Shown here in pieces: positions 15,935-23,884 of a stretch of DNA of 40,291 nucleotides. The first letter of the stretch is position 1. Every line of letters starts with the position of its first letter. The stretch spans positions 1 through 40,291 of the forward strand of contig MHYB01000014.1 in the NCBI GenBank assembly GCA_001824635.1. Direction: 5' to 3'. This stretch comes from Planctomycetes bacterium GWF2_50_10 (GTDB lineage Bacteria; Planctomycetota; Phycisphaerae; Sedimentisphaerales; GWF2-50-10). The notes under the pieces are model-generated. The model was not told the origin of the DNA and did no database searches. It worked only from the letters and a program-made list of their open reading frames with translations. Made by a program: the position numbers and the translations under genes.

Positions 15935-17203
15935 GTGAAGGCTTTTAGAAAGTCAAATTTCAAATTAAATCTTGCCCTTGCCTGTTGCGCAATTTGTAGT
16001 GTGTTTTCTGCTGCCGCCATGGGTGATGCCAATCTTGCCACTCTCAAGGACTACCTCGATTACGCCGGCACAAACAGTGTTGAACTTGCAGGGGCCTATG
16101 CCCAATGGCAGGCGGCGGTTGAAGAGATTCCGCAGGCCGGAGCGCTTGCCGAGCCTAAATTCGAATATGAATTTGAAACTCAGCGCACGCCTCACACACA
16201 AAAGTTCGGCATAATGCAGCCGCTGCCGTGGTTCGGTGTCCGCGCTGCAAGGACCGAGGCTGCCAAAGCACAGGCCCAGGCCGCGAAAAAAAGATACGAT
16301 GCCGTAAGGCTCAAACTGTTCAATGAGGTCAGGCAGGCATATTTTGATTTCGCGTACCTTGCCAAACAAATCGAAACTGCTTCGCAACGCCTCGAACTGC
16401 TAAAGCATATCGAAGAGGTTGCTCGCATTCGCTATGCGGCCAGCATGGCCAGCCATCCCGATCATATTCGAGCTGAAATAGAAATTTCAAAAGCTGCCTT
16501 TGACCTTCTCACGCTGGAAAAACAGCGGGAACCTGTGGTCGCCAAACTCAATGCCATACTCAACCGCCCTGTAATCGCAAAACTCGACTGGCCGCAAAGT
16601 CAGCAGTATGAACCAGCCGATGTAAATTTTTCGCAGGTTGCCTTGGCGATAATTGAAAATAATCCCGAACTCGCAGCGGCCGAAAGCGAAATAGCCGCCT
16701 CGCGCAGCCAGGTTGACCTTGCTAAGAAAAAGTCATATCCCGAATTTGAAGTCGGGGTCGAGTTTTACGCCGATGCCGTCGAGACAATGGGCCCAGGCCC
16801 TCAGCCTATTATGGCAAGAATCGGCCTTACCCTTCCGATCTGGGCTGATAGCTACAGCGCTGCACAAAGACAGGCCCGCGCGCGACTGGCTGAAAATGTA
16901 AGCAAAAAACGCCGGTCGCAGAACGATCTTATGCTCTGGGCCAGCCAAATTCTCTATGAACTTGACCAGGCCCGGCGAAAGTCCTCACTGTATAAAAACA
17001 GCATCATACCCCGTTCACGCGAAATGCTTGGTTCGTATGAGGCACTCTATCGCGAAGAAGGAGCTGATTTCGCCATCCTGATAGAAGCCCAAAGAACGCT
17101 CCTTGACAGCGAACTCGAATATCAAAAAGCGCAAATCGAGCTTGGGCAGAGAACCGCCCAGCTTGAGATGCTCATGGGTAAAGAAGTACAGGGATTAAAA
17201 TGA
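15935..17203 (+). CDS. Outer-membrane efflux protein of the TolC/CusC type
   Basis: The 422-residue product belongs to the outer membrane factor family, the exit duct of tripartite pumps. An N-terminal signal peptide (VKAFRKSNFKLNLALACCAI) is followed by two long helical repeats with the family patterns (AEPKFEYEFETQRTPHTQKF, NEVRQAYFDFAYLAKQIE and a second copy from IIENNPELAAAESEIAASRSQVDLAKKKSYPEF). The frame is open from 15728, but GGGAGG at 15923-15928 points to the GTG at 15935 (6-base gap), and the signal peptide then sits at the N-terminus. It overlaps the adaptor gene by 4 bp. The gene order outer membrane factor, adaptor, RND pump matches cus and czc systems. Confidence 0.9.
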   Translation: MKAFRKSNFKLNLALACCAICSVFSAAAMGDANLATLKDYLDYAGTNSVELAGAYAQWQAAVEEIPQAGALAEPKFEYEFETQRTPHTQKFGIMQPLPWFGVRAARTEAAKAQAQAAKKRYDAVRLKLFNEVRQAYFDFAYLAKQIETASQRLELLKHIEEVARIRYAASMASHPDHIRAEIEISKAAFDLLTLEKQREPVVAKLNAILNRPVIAKLDWPQSQQYEPADVNFSQVALAIIENNPELAAAESEIAASRSQVDLAKKKSYPEFEVGVEFYADAVETMGPGPQPIMARIGLTLPIWADSYSAAQRQARARLAENVSKKRRSQNDLMLWASQILYELDQARRKSSLYKNSIIPRSREMLGSYEALYREEGADFAILIEAQRTLLDSELEYQKAQIELGQRTAQLEMLMGKEVQGLK

Positions 17204-18354
17204 AGCAGCTTATTTTAGTTTTGGTCATACTCTCCATTGTTGCGCTTGGCATTTATGTTGCGGATACTCGCTATCATTTCCTTGGTGCGCAGCAACATCA
17301 GCAAACAGGCGAAAAAAGCGTCTATTACTGTCCCATGCATCCGCAGATCATCGATGATAAACCCGGCGAATGCCCCATCTGCTTCATGAGCCTCATAAAA
17401 AAAATTGAAGAGCCTCAAAGCCCCAAAGCCTCACAAAAGAAAATACTCTATTACAGAAACCCAATGAATCCTGCCGTCACCAGCCCTGTGCCCATGAAAG
17501 ACGAAATGGGAATGGATTATGTGCCGGTCTACGAAGAGGCCCCGCAGAAAGCCTCACAAGTTTATATAAGCCCTGAAAAGCAACAGCTTATAGGTGTCAA
17601 AAAGGCCCCGGTAAAGTCAAAACATCTCACCGGCGAACTGGTCACGGTAGGGCGGGTCGCCTATGATCCCAATCTTTTCGTTGCCCAGCAGGAATATCTC
17701 CAGGCCGTAAAGAGCAGGGGTAATTTGAACAAAGCCGCCATCGAATATGCCAAAGATCAGGTCGCCTCATTCCTTGAGACAGCCAAACGCAAACTCATGC
17801 TGATGGGCATGAGCGAAAAAGAGATTAATGCACTGGAAAAAGCCGGAAAGCCCGACCAGAATCTATACCTGCCAAACGGCGAGCAGCAATCCGTTTGGGT
17901 CTATGTTACCGTATTTGAATATGAGGCAGGCCTTGTAAAAGAGGGCCAATCTGTGGAAGTAGAAGCCGGAGCTTATCCGGGCCAGAAATTTACCGGACAA
18001 ATAATTTCGATTTCCCCGATACTCGATCCAGCCACGCGCACTCTCAAAGTGCGCAGCATGGTTAATAATACGGATAACCTGCTCAAACTCGAAATGTTCG
18101 TCAACGTGCGAATCAAATATGATCTTGGCGAAAAGCTCGCTATACCGCGTGAAGCTGTAATGCGAGCCGGCACACGGGACCTGGTTTTCGTCGCTGATAG
18201 CAACGGGCATTTTGAAACTCGGCCCGTAACGCTGGGCCTCCGCGCAGGGAATGACTATGTTGTCCTGGACGGCTTGGCCGCCGGCGAAACAGTCGTCACC
18301 AGCGGCAATTTTCTGATCGACTCAGAATCAAAACTCAACGCGATTATAAACTAA
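17200..18354 (+). CDS. Periplasmic adaptor of a heavy-metal RND efflux pump (CusB-like)
   Basis: A 384-residue membrane-fusion protein linking the RND pump to the outer-membrane duct. An N-terminal membrane anchor (residues 4-20) precedes two heavy-metal-binding-like motifs: an intact YYCPMHPQIIDDKPGECPIC at about 44-63, and a second at about 86-115 with NPMNP and DEMGMDYVPVYEE in which cysteines are replaced and methionines kept, as in CusB. The hairpin, lipoyl-like and beta-barrel parts follow (VYVTVFEYEAGLVKEGQ, GQIISISPILDPATRTLKVR). Methionines and cysteines fit Cu(I)/Ag(I) handling; the true substrate is inferred. It overlaps the upstream gene by ATGA and precedes the pump gene by 16 bp. 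Confidence 0.93.
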   Translation: MKQLILVLVILSIVALGIYVADTRYHFLGAQQHQQTGEKSVYYCPMHPQIIDDKPGECPICFMSLIKKIEEPQSPKASQKKILYYRNPMNPAVTSPVPMKDEMGMDYVPVYEEAPQKASQVYISPEKQQLIGVKKAPVKSKHLTGELVTVGRVAYDPNLFVAQQEYLQAVKSRGNLNKAAIEYAKDQVASFLETAKRKLMLMGMSEKEINALEKAGKPDQNLYLPNGEQQSVWVYVTVFEYEAGLVKEGQSVEVEAGAYPGQKFTGQIISISPILDPATRTLKVRSMVNNTDNLLKLEMFVNVRIKYDLGEKLAIPREAVMRAGTRDLVFVADSNGHFETRPVTLGLRAGNDYVVLDGLAAGETVVTSGNFLIDSESKLNAIIN

Positions 18355-18370
18355 CGATTCACTGATAAGT

Positions 18371-21300
18371 ATGATACACAAAATAATAGAGTGGTGTGCC
18401 CGAAACAGGTTTGTCGTTATTTTCCTTACTCTGGCCGCGATTGCCGGGGCCGTGTATTGCATCAGGAACATGCCCCTTGATGCAATACCCGATCTTTCCG
18501 ACACACAGGTAATAATATATTCCACCTGGGACCGCAGTCCCGATATTATTGAAGATCAGGTCACCTATCCAATTGTCACCGCCATGCTGGGCGCACCTGG
18601 CGTAAAAGCCATAAGAGGCTTTTCCGATTTCGGCTATTCTTATGTTTACATCATCTTTAAGGATGGCACAGATATTTACTGGGCCCGCAGCAGAACGCTT
18701 GAATATTTGAGCAAAATACAGGCTCGTCTTCCCGCCGGGGTGAAAACGGAGATCGGCCCAGATGCCACCGGCGTCGGCTGGGTCTACCAATACGCCCTCG
18801 TCGACAAGACCGGCCAAAACGATCTCTCAGACATCCGCAAATTCCAGGACTGGTACCTGCGCTACTGGCTCCAGTCCGTCCCCGGCGTCGCCGAAGTCGC
18901 TACAGTCGGCGGCTTTGAAAAACAGTACCAGGTGAATGTCAACCCAAACGCGCTTCTCGCGTATAACATCCCGATAAACACGGTTGTCGCCGCTATCCGA
19001 AATTCCAACAATGATGTCGGTGCAAGACTTCTCGAAATATCCGGCACCGAATACATGATCCGCGCCAAGGGATATGTAAAAAGCGTCGACGACCTTGAAA
19101 ATACCGTCATTGGTACAAATGAATCCGGTACCCCCATCCTGGTTAAGAACGTCGCAAATGTGGTCATCGGCCCGGATATAAGAAGGGGAGTCGCCGATCT
19201 TGACGGCCAGGGCGATGCCGTCGGCGGCATCGTTGTCATGCGCCAGGGCGAAAACGCCCTAAATGTGATCAATGCCGTAAAAGCAAGGCTAAGCGAACTC
19301 CAGCCCTCGTTCCCCAAAGGCGTAGAGTTGCTCACTACTTACGACCGTTCTGATCTCATCAACCGTGCCATCGACACGCTTAAACACCAGCTTGTCGAGG
19401 AAATGATCATTGTAAGCATAGTCATACTTATCTTTCTCTGGCATTTTCCTTCCGCGATCATACCCATCGTAACGATCCCTATTGCCGTGCTTCTTTCATT
19501 TATACCTATGTACGGTATGAAACTCACAAGTAATATTATGTCCCTTGCTGGCATCGCGATCTCTATCGGAGTACTCGTCGATGGCGCGATAGTCGAAGTT
19601 GAAAACGCATACAAAAAACTCCAGCTCTGGGATGCAGGGGGACGCAAAGGTGATTTTCACCTCATCAGGCTCGAAGCTTTAAAAGAAGTTGGCCCATCCG
19701 TATTTTTCTCGCTGCTGGTAATAGCTGTGGCATTTCTGCCTGTTTTCACTCTCGTGGATCAGGAAGGCCGGCTCTTCAAGCCACTCGCTTACAGCAAAAA
19801 TCTCGCCATGGCAATCGCCGCCTTGCTCGCGATAACACTTGACCCAGCCGTGCGAATGCTTTTCACCCGCATGGACCCGGTAAAATTCAGACCCAGATTT
19901 CTCGCCTGGATTTTCAACGCCCTCACAGTCGGAAAATACCGCCCGGAAGAAAAGCACCCTGTAAGCAGATTCTTGTTTGCGATATACGAACCCGCCTGCA
20001 ACTTCGTCCTGGAATATCGCAAAACCACCATTGCTCTTGCTATCCTGCTCATGGCTATAACCGTGCCGATCTATTTCGAGCTAGGCTCCGAATTCATGCC
20101 GCCGCTTAACGAAGGCACGATACTCTACATGCCCACAACCCTCCCCGGCATTTCCGTAACCGAAGCCGCAAACCTCCTCCAGATACAGGATAAGATTTTA
20201 AAAAGCGTGCCCGAAGTCCAGCGAGTCTTCGGCAAAGCCGGCAGGGCAACTACATCCACCGATCCCGCCCCGTTCTCAATGATGGAAACCGTCGTCGTTC
20301 TCGCTCCTAAAGAAGACTGGCGACCCGGCCTCAATTGGGATGGCCTCATAAACGAACTCGATGAAAAAATGCGCATCCCCGGCGTAACAAACGCCTGGAC
20401 CATGCCCATCAAGGCCCGCATCGACATGCTATCAACCGGCGTTCGTACCCCCATAGGCATCAAAGTCTACGGCCCAGATTTGGCCCAGATCGAAAAAGCC
20501 GGCATCGAAATTGAGAACGTCATCAAAACCATCCCCGGCACACGCAGCGTCTACGCCGAGCGTGTAAGCGGTGGCTACTATGTCGATTTTGAACTCAAAC
20601 GCGACCAGCTCGCACGCTACGGTATCAGCATCGCCGATGCCGAAGAAGCCATCGTCGCAGCCGTCGGCGGTGAAAACATCACCACTGCCATTAATGGCCC
20701 CGAACGCTATGGGATAAGTGTTCGATATGCAAGGGACTACCGCGATGACCTCGAAAAATTAAAACGCGTCCTCGTCCCCGTTGCCTCCGGCGCACAGATA
20801 CCAGTCGGTGCTCTTGCCGAAATAAAAATAACCCTCGGCCCCAGCATGATCCGCGATGAAAATGGAATGAAGGCCGGCTACGTTTATGTCGATCTCGACA
20901 CCAGTGATGTCGGCGGCTACGTCGCCCGCGCAAAGCAGGCTGTGAGTGAATCTGTAATGCTACCCCCTGGTGTCGCCCTCCAGTGGAGTGGCCAATTCGA
21001 AAACATGCTCCGCGTCCGCGAGCGTCTAAAGATCGTCATACCCCTTACGATCATGATCATTTTCATCCTGCTCTATATGAACACAAAGAGCGTTGTCAAA
21101 ACCTTGATTGTCCTCCTCGCTGTGCCGTTCTCTCTAGTCGGCGCGATATGGCTCCTTTACATACTCGACTACAATGTTTCAATAGCGGTGTGGGTTGGAA
21201 TGATTGCCCTTATGGGCCTTGATGCCGAAACTGGCGTCTTCATGCTTCTCTTCCTTGACCTTGCCTATGATGAACGCGTTCGCCAGAATAAAATGAACAC

Positions 21301-21577
21301 CTGGCCCGACCTCAAGGATGCGATAATCCATGGTGCCGTAAGACGCATCAGGCCAAAGATGATGACCGTGATGGCAATGTTCATGGGCCTTATCCCGATC
21401 ATGTGGTCAATGGGTACCGGTGCCGACATGATGAAACGAATCGCCGCCCCCATGATCGGCGGAATTATCACCAGCTTCATCCTCGAACTCCTCGTCTACC
21501 CGCCCCTCTATGCGATATGGAAAAGAAAAGAACTGAAAATCCACGCCGATTTTGAACCCGCAACTCGCAACCCGTAA
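18371..21577 (+). CDS. Heavy-metal RND efflux transporter (CusA/CzcA family)
   Basis: A 1068-residue inner-membrane proton/metal antiporter. Family phrases are clear: RNRFVVIFLTLAAIAGAVY at the N-terminus, DAIPDLSDTQVIIYSTW, GVLVDGAIVEVENAY in helix 4 with the conserved acidic residue, VFTLVDQEGRLFKPLAYSKN, and GSEFMPPLNEGTILYMPTT opening the second half. The stretches around GRLFKPLAYSKNLAMA, NAWTMPIKARIDMLSTGVRT and MMKRIAAPMIGG are closer to CusA (copper/silver) than CzcA. Metal specificity is inferred. It ends in a short EPATRNP tail encoded by the 7-bp repeats at 21554-21588, which suggests the C-terminus was extended by the repeat. It is convergent with hydC, 10 bp away, and no terminator is seen between them. 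Confidence 0.95.
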   Translation: MIHKIIEWCARNRFVVIFLTLAAIAGAVYCIRNMPLDAIPDLSDTQVIIYSTWDRSPDIIEDQVTYPIVTAMLGAPGVKAIRGFSDFGYSYVYIIFKDGTDIYWARSRTLEYLSKIQARLPAGVKTEIGPDATGVGWVYQYALVDKTGQNDLSDIRKFQDWYLRYWLQSVPGVAEVATVGGFEKQYQVNVNPNALLAYNIPINTVVAAIRNSNNDVGARLLEISGTEYMIRAKGYVKSVDDLENTVIGTNESGTPILVKNVANVVIGPDIRRGVADLDGQGDAVGGIVVMRQGENALNVINAVKARLSELQPSFPKGVELLTTYDRSDLINRAIDTLKHQLVEEMIIVSIVILIFLWHFPSAIIPIVTIPIAVLLSFIPMYGMKLTSNIMSLAGIAISIGVLVDGAIVEVENAYKKLQLWDAGGRKGDFHLIRLEALKEVGPSVFFSLLVIAVAFLPVFTLVDQEGRLFKPLAYSKNLAMAIAALLAITLDPAVRMLFTRMDPVKFRPRFLAWIFNALTVGKYRPEEKHPVSRFLFAIYEPACNFVLEYRKTTIALAILLMAITVPIYFELGSEFMPPLNEGTILYMPTTLPGISVTEAANLLQIQDKILKSVPEVQRVFGKAGRATTSTDPAPFSMMETVVVLAPKEDWRPGLNWDGLINELDEKMRIPGVTNAWTMPIKARIDMLSTGVRTPIGIKVYGPDLAQIEKAGIEIENVIKTIPGTRSVYAERVSGGYYVDFELKRDQLARYGISIADAEEAIVAAVGGENITTAINGPERYGISVRYARDYRDDLEKLKRVLVPVASGAQIPVGALAEIKITLGPSMIRDENGMKAGYVYVDLDTSDVGGYVARAKQAVSESVMLPPGVALQWSGQFENMLRVRERLKIVIPLTIMIIFILLYMNTKSVVKTLIVLLAVPFSLVGAIWLLYILDYNVSIAVWVGMIALMGLDAETGVFMLLFLDLAYDERVRQNKMNTWPDLKDAIIHGAVRRIRPKMMTVMAMFMGLIPIMWSMGTGADMMKRIAAPMIGGIITSFILELLVYPPLYAIWKRKELKIHADFEPATRNP

Positions 21578-21588
21578 CTCGTAACGCT
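21554..21588. repeat. Degenerate 7-bp tandem repeat at the cusA-like/hydC border
   Basis: Five consecutive heptamers read GAACCCG, CAACTCG, CAACCCG, TAACTCG, TAACGCT (consensus about YAACYCG). They encode the last residues of the RND pump and its stop, and they touch the hydC stop codon. Similar period-7 tracts occur at 27971-27998 and 29830-29864. Confidence 0.75.
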
Positions 21589-22124
21589 TATGCCTTATCC
21601 TGACACATTTTCAAAAGCGCCGCCACATTATCCGGCGCAACCTTAGCATGTACCTCTTCATTGATCATCACCACTGGCGCCAGTCCGCATGTTCCCAGGC
21701 ACCGCGACACCTGCAATGAGAACATCCCATCCTTTGTTGTCTCGCCGGATTCGATCCCAAGTTCCTCCTTGAATTTTTCAAGCACCTGCTGCGCACCCTT
21801 AACATAACATGCCGTCCCCAGGCACACGCTTATAAGGAACTTGCCTCTCTCCTCAAGAGAGAAGAAGTGATAAAACGTCGCCACACCTGAAACCTTCGCC
21901 GCCGGCACCCCCAACAACTGCGCAACCGCGTCGATCTGTTCTTTGCCGATATACCCAACTGTTCCCTGCAACTTGTGCAGCACCGATATAAGCTGGCTCT
22001 CTGCATGCTCTTTAGCCCGGCACTGTTCGATGTATTCAACTATCGCCCGCGGCAGTGCCGCCTCACTCTTCGCCTTTATTTGAGGCCAGTTATCCGTGCA
22101 GCATGGTTGATCCGTATGACTCAT
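21588..22124 (-). CDS. hydC: [FeFe]-hydrogenase subunit HydC (NuoE-like, thioredoxin-like 2Fe-2S)
   Basis: A 178-residue NuoE/HydC-type protein that passes electrons between NADH/FMN and the other clusters of the trimeric hydrogenase. Cysteines at 101, 106, 142 and 146 (CLGTACYVKG and RCLGTCG) match the four ligands of a thioredoxin-fold [2Fe-2S] cluster. The helical N-terminal part has the family phrase LGVPAAKVSGVATFYHFFS. Its start overlaps hydA's stop by 4 bp (ATGA). It is the last gene of the hydB-hydA-hydC unit. Alone it could be NuoE, but the neighbours make HydC the better call. Confidence 0.94.
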   Translation of the reverse strand: MSHTDQPCCTDNWPQIKAKSEAALPRAIVEYIEQCRAKEHAESQLISVLHKLQGTVGYIGKEQIDAVAQLLGVPAAKVSGVATFYHFFSLEERGKFLISVCLGTACYVKGAQQVLEKFKEELGIESGETTKDGMFSLQVSRCLGTCGLAPVVMINEEVHAKVAPDNVAALLKMCQDKA

Positions 22125-23884
22125 TTAACACCTCTTGGAAGCTGTGGTCTATATGTTGTATGCAAAAGCTCATGCGCCTTCTCCCCGCCCACTTCGCCCA
22201 AAAACGTCCTGTATAATTCCATTATCGCCGGGTTTTCGTGGGACCGCCGCAGCGACTTCGATTGATCTATCGTGTACAGCGCCTTGGCCCGCAGCTTCAG
22301 CAGATCGGGATCGAGCACATGAAAATGCCCCTTCGGATAAGGCTGTCCGCCGCCGCCTATGCATCCGCCCGGACACGCCATAACTTCAATTATGTCAAAA
22401 TGCTTTTCCTTCCGTGATACTTGGTCAAGCAGCCGCTTTGCATTTTCCAATCCGTTTGCAACCGCGACATGCAATTCCTTTTCGCCGATCTTTATCGTCG
22501 CCTCACGAAGTCCGCCAACCGCCCGAACCTCCGTAAATTCCAGTTTCTCTGTTGCTTTGCCCGTCAACTTTTCCGCCGCCGTCCGAAGCGTCGCTTCCAT
22601 CACGCCGCCCGTCGTGCCGAAAATATCTCCCGCCCCAGTTGCTATCCCAAGCGGCGCATCGAACTGCTCGTCCTCCAGCGTCGCAAAATCTATCCCGTAA
22701 TTTTTTATCATCCATATCGCCTCGCGCGTCGTCAGTACCGCGTCCGTCCACGGGATTTCCGGCGTCATGTAATGCTCGCCCCTGCGTATCTCGAACTTCT
22801 TTGCCGTGCACGGCATCACCGCCGCAACGAAAATATCCTCTGGCGCGATATTCATCTTCTCTGCGTAATATGTCTTGATCAGCACCGAAAGCATCATCAT
22901 CGGCGACCTGCAGGAAGACGCATGCGGTATAAGCTCCGGGTAAAACTTCTCAAGAAAATTCACCCACCCCGGCGAGCAGCTCGTAAACATCGGCAGCCGC
23001 TCATTCTTCTTCAGCCGTCCCAGGAATTCATTTGATTCCTCAACGATCGTCAGATCCGCCCCAAGGTCGGTATCAAACACCGCGTCAAAACCCAATTTTC
23101 GCAACGCCGTTACCATCTTGCCCGTGCAAGGCGTCCCCGGCTCGAAACCAAATCCCTCCCCGATAGCCGCCCGTATTGACGGCGCAGTCTGTACCACGAC
23201 ATGCTTCTTCGGATCCCCCAGTGCCCGCCACACTTCCTCCGTATAATTCTTTTCCAAAAACGCCGCCGTCGGGCACACGTTCACGCACTGGCCGCACTGT
23301 ATGCAAACCGAATCATCCATATTTGCCCCATGTGCCGGCGTCACTACAGTATGAAATCCTCGCCCCTGCTGGCTCAAGTTATAAACTCCCTGCACCTCCG
23401 CGCACACCCTAACACACCTGCCGCACAGCACGCATTTCTCACTGTCGCGCACCACTGACCTGCTTGAGTCTTCAATCGCAAACCGCTTTCGCTCGCCTTC
23501 AAAAAGCCTCTCACGCACCCCGTGACTGTACGCGAGATTCTGCAACTCGCATCGCCCATCCCTCTCGCACGTCTGGCAGTCCATCGGATGATTATCCAGC
23601 AGCAGTTCGATTATATCCCGCCTCGCCTGCCTTATCGCCGGCGAATTTGTCTGTACCTCCATGCCGTCCCACACCGCCGACGAGCACGATGCCATGTATT
23701 GTCCCATATCCTTTACATCCACGATGCACACCCTGCATGATCCCTGCAAACTCAGATCCGGATGATAGCACAGCCGCGGAATATGTATTCCAATCGTATG
23801 TGCCGCCGCCATTATCGTTGTCCCCGCAGGAACCGATATCTGCTGCCCATCTATCGTCAGTTTAATTTGCTTTATTTCACTCAT
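22121..23884 (-). CDS. hydA: [FeFe]-hydrogenase catalytic subunit HydA, NAD-linked trimeric type
   Basis: A 587-residue subunit carrying the H-cluster and its electron wire. From the N-terminus: a [2Fe-2S] ferredoxin domain (Cys 39, 50, 53, 67), a histidine-ligated [4Fe-4S] motif (His99, Cys 103, 106, 112), two [4Fe-4S] clusters (151/154/157/161 and 194/197/200/204), then the H-cluster domain. H-cluster motifs: L1 TSCSPGW at 301-307, L2 MPCTAKKFE from 357, L3 EVMACPGGCIGGGGQP from 500. A C-terminal small-subunit-like segment (NPAIMELYRTFLGE) is fused. The domain order matches HydA of bifurcating group A3 enzymes, which couple H2 to NAD and ferredoxin. L1 has Ser where TSCCP is most often written (see findings). 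It overlaps hydB and hydC by 4 bp each. No maturase (hydE, hydF, hydG) is in the window. Confidence 0.95.
   Translation of the reverse strand: MSEIKQIKLTIDGQQISVPAGTTIMAAAHTIGIHIPRLCYHPDLSLQGSCRVCIVDVKDMGQYMASCSSAVWDGMEVQTNSPAIRQARRDIIELLLDNHPMDCQTCERDGRCELQNLAYSHGVRERLFEGERKRFAIEDSSRSVVRDSEKCVLCGRCVRVCAEVQGVYNLSQQGRGFHTVVTPAHGANMDDSVCIQCGQCVNVCPTAAFLEKNYTEEVWRALGDPKKHVVVQTAPSIRAAIGEGFGFEPGTPCTGKMVTALRKLGFDAVFDTDLGADLTIVEESNEFLGRLKKNERLPMFTSCSPGWVNFLEKFYPELIPHASSCRSPMMMLSVLIKTYYAEKMNIAPEDIFVAAVMPCTAKKFEIRRGEHYMTPEIPWTDAVLTTREAIWMIKNYGIDFATLEDEQFDAPLGIATGAGDIFGTTGGVMEATLRTAAEKLTGKATEKLEFTEVRAVGGLREATIKIGEKELHVAVANGLENAKRLLDQVSRKEKHFDIIEVMACPGGCIGGGGQPYPKGHFHVLDPDLLKLRAKALYTIDQSKSLRRSHENPAIMELYRTFLGEVGGEKAHELLHTTYRPQLPRGVK

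Noticed and set aside
21578..21587. Terminator between the convergent pump gene and hydC
   Set aside because: The gap is 10 bp, and no stem with a T-run is present there or in the flanking gene ends.
21554..21588. Heptamer repeats considered as a CRISPR array
   Set aside because: Units are 7 bp with no spacers, and there are no cas genes.
22421..23035. A 204-codon plus-strand open frame opposite hydA
   Set aside because: Antisense shadow of hydA, very rich in Arg and His, with no recognisable domain.
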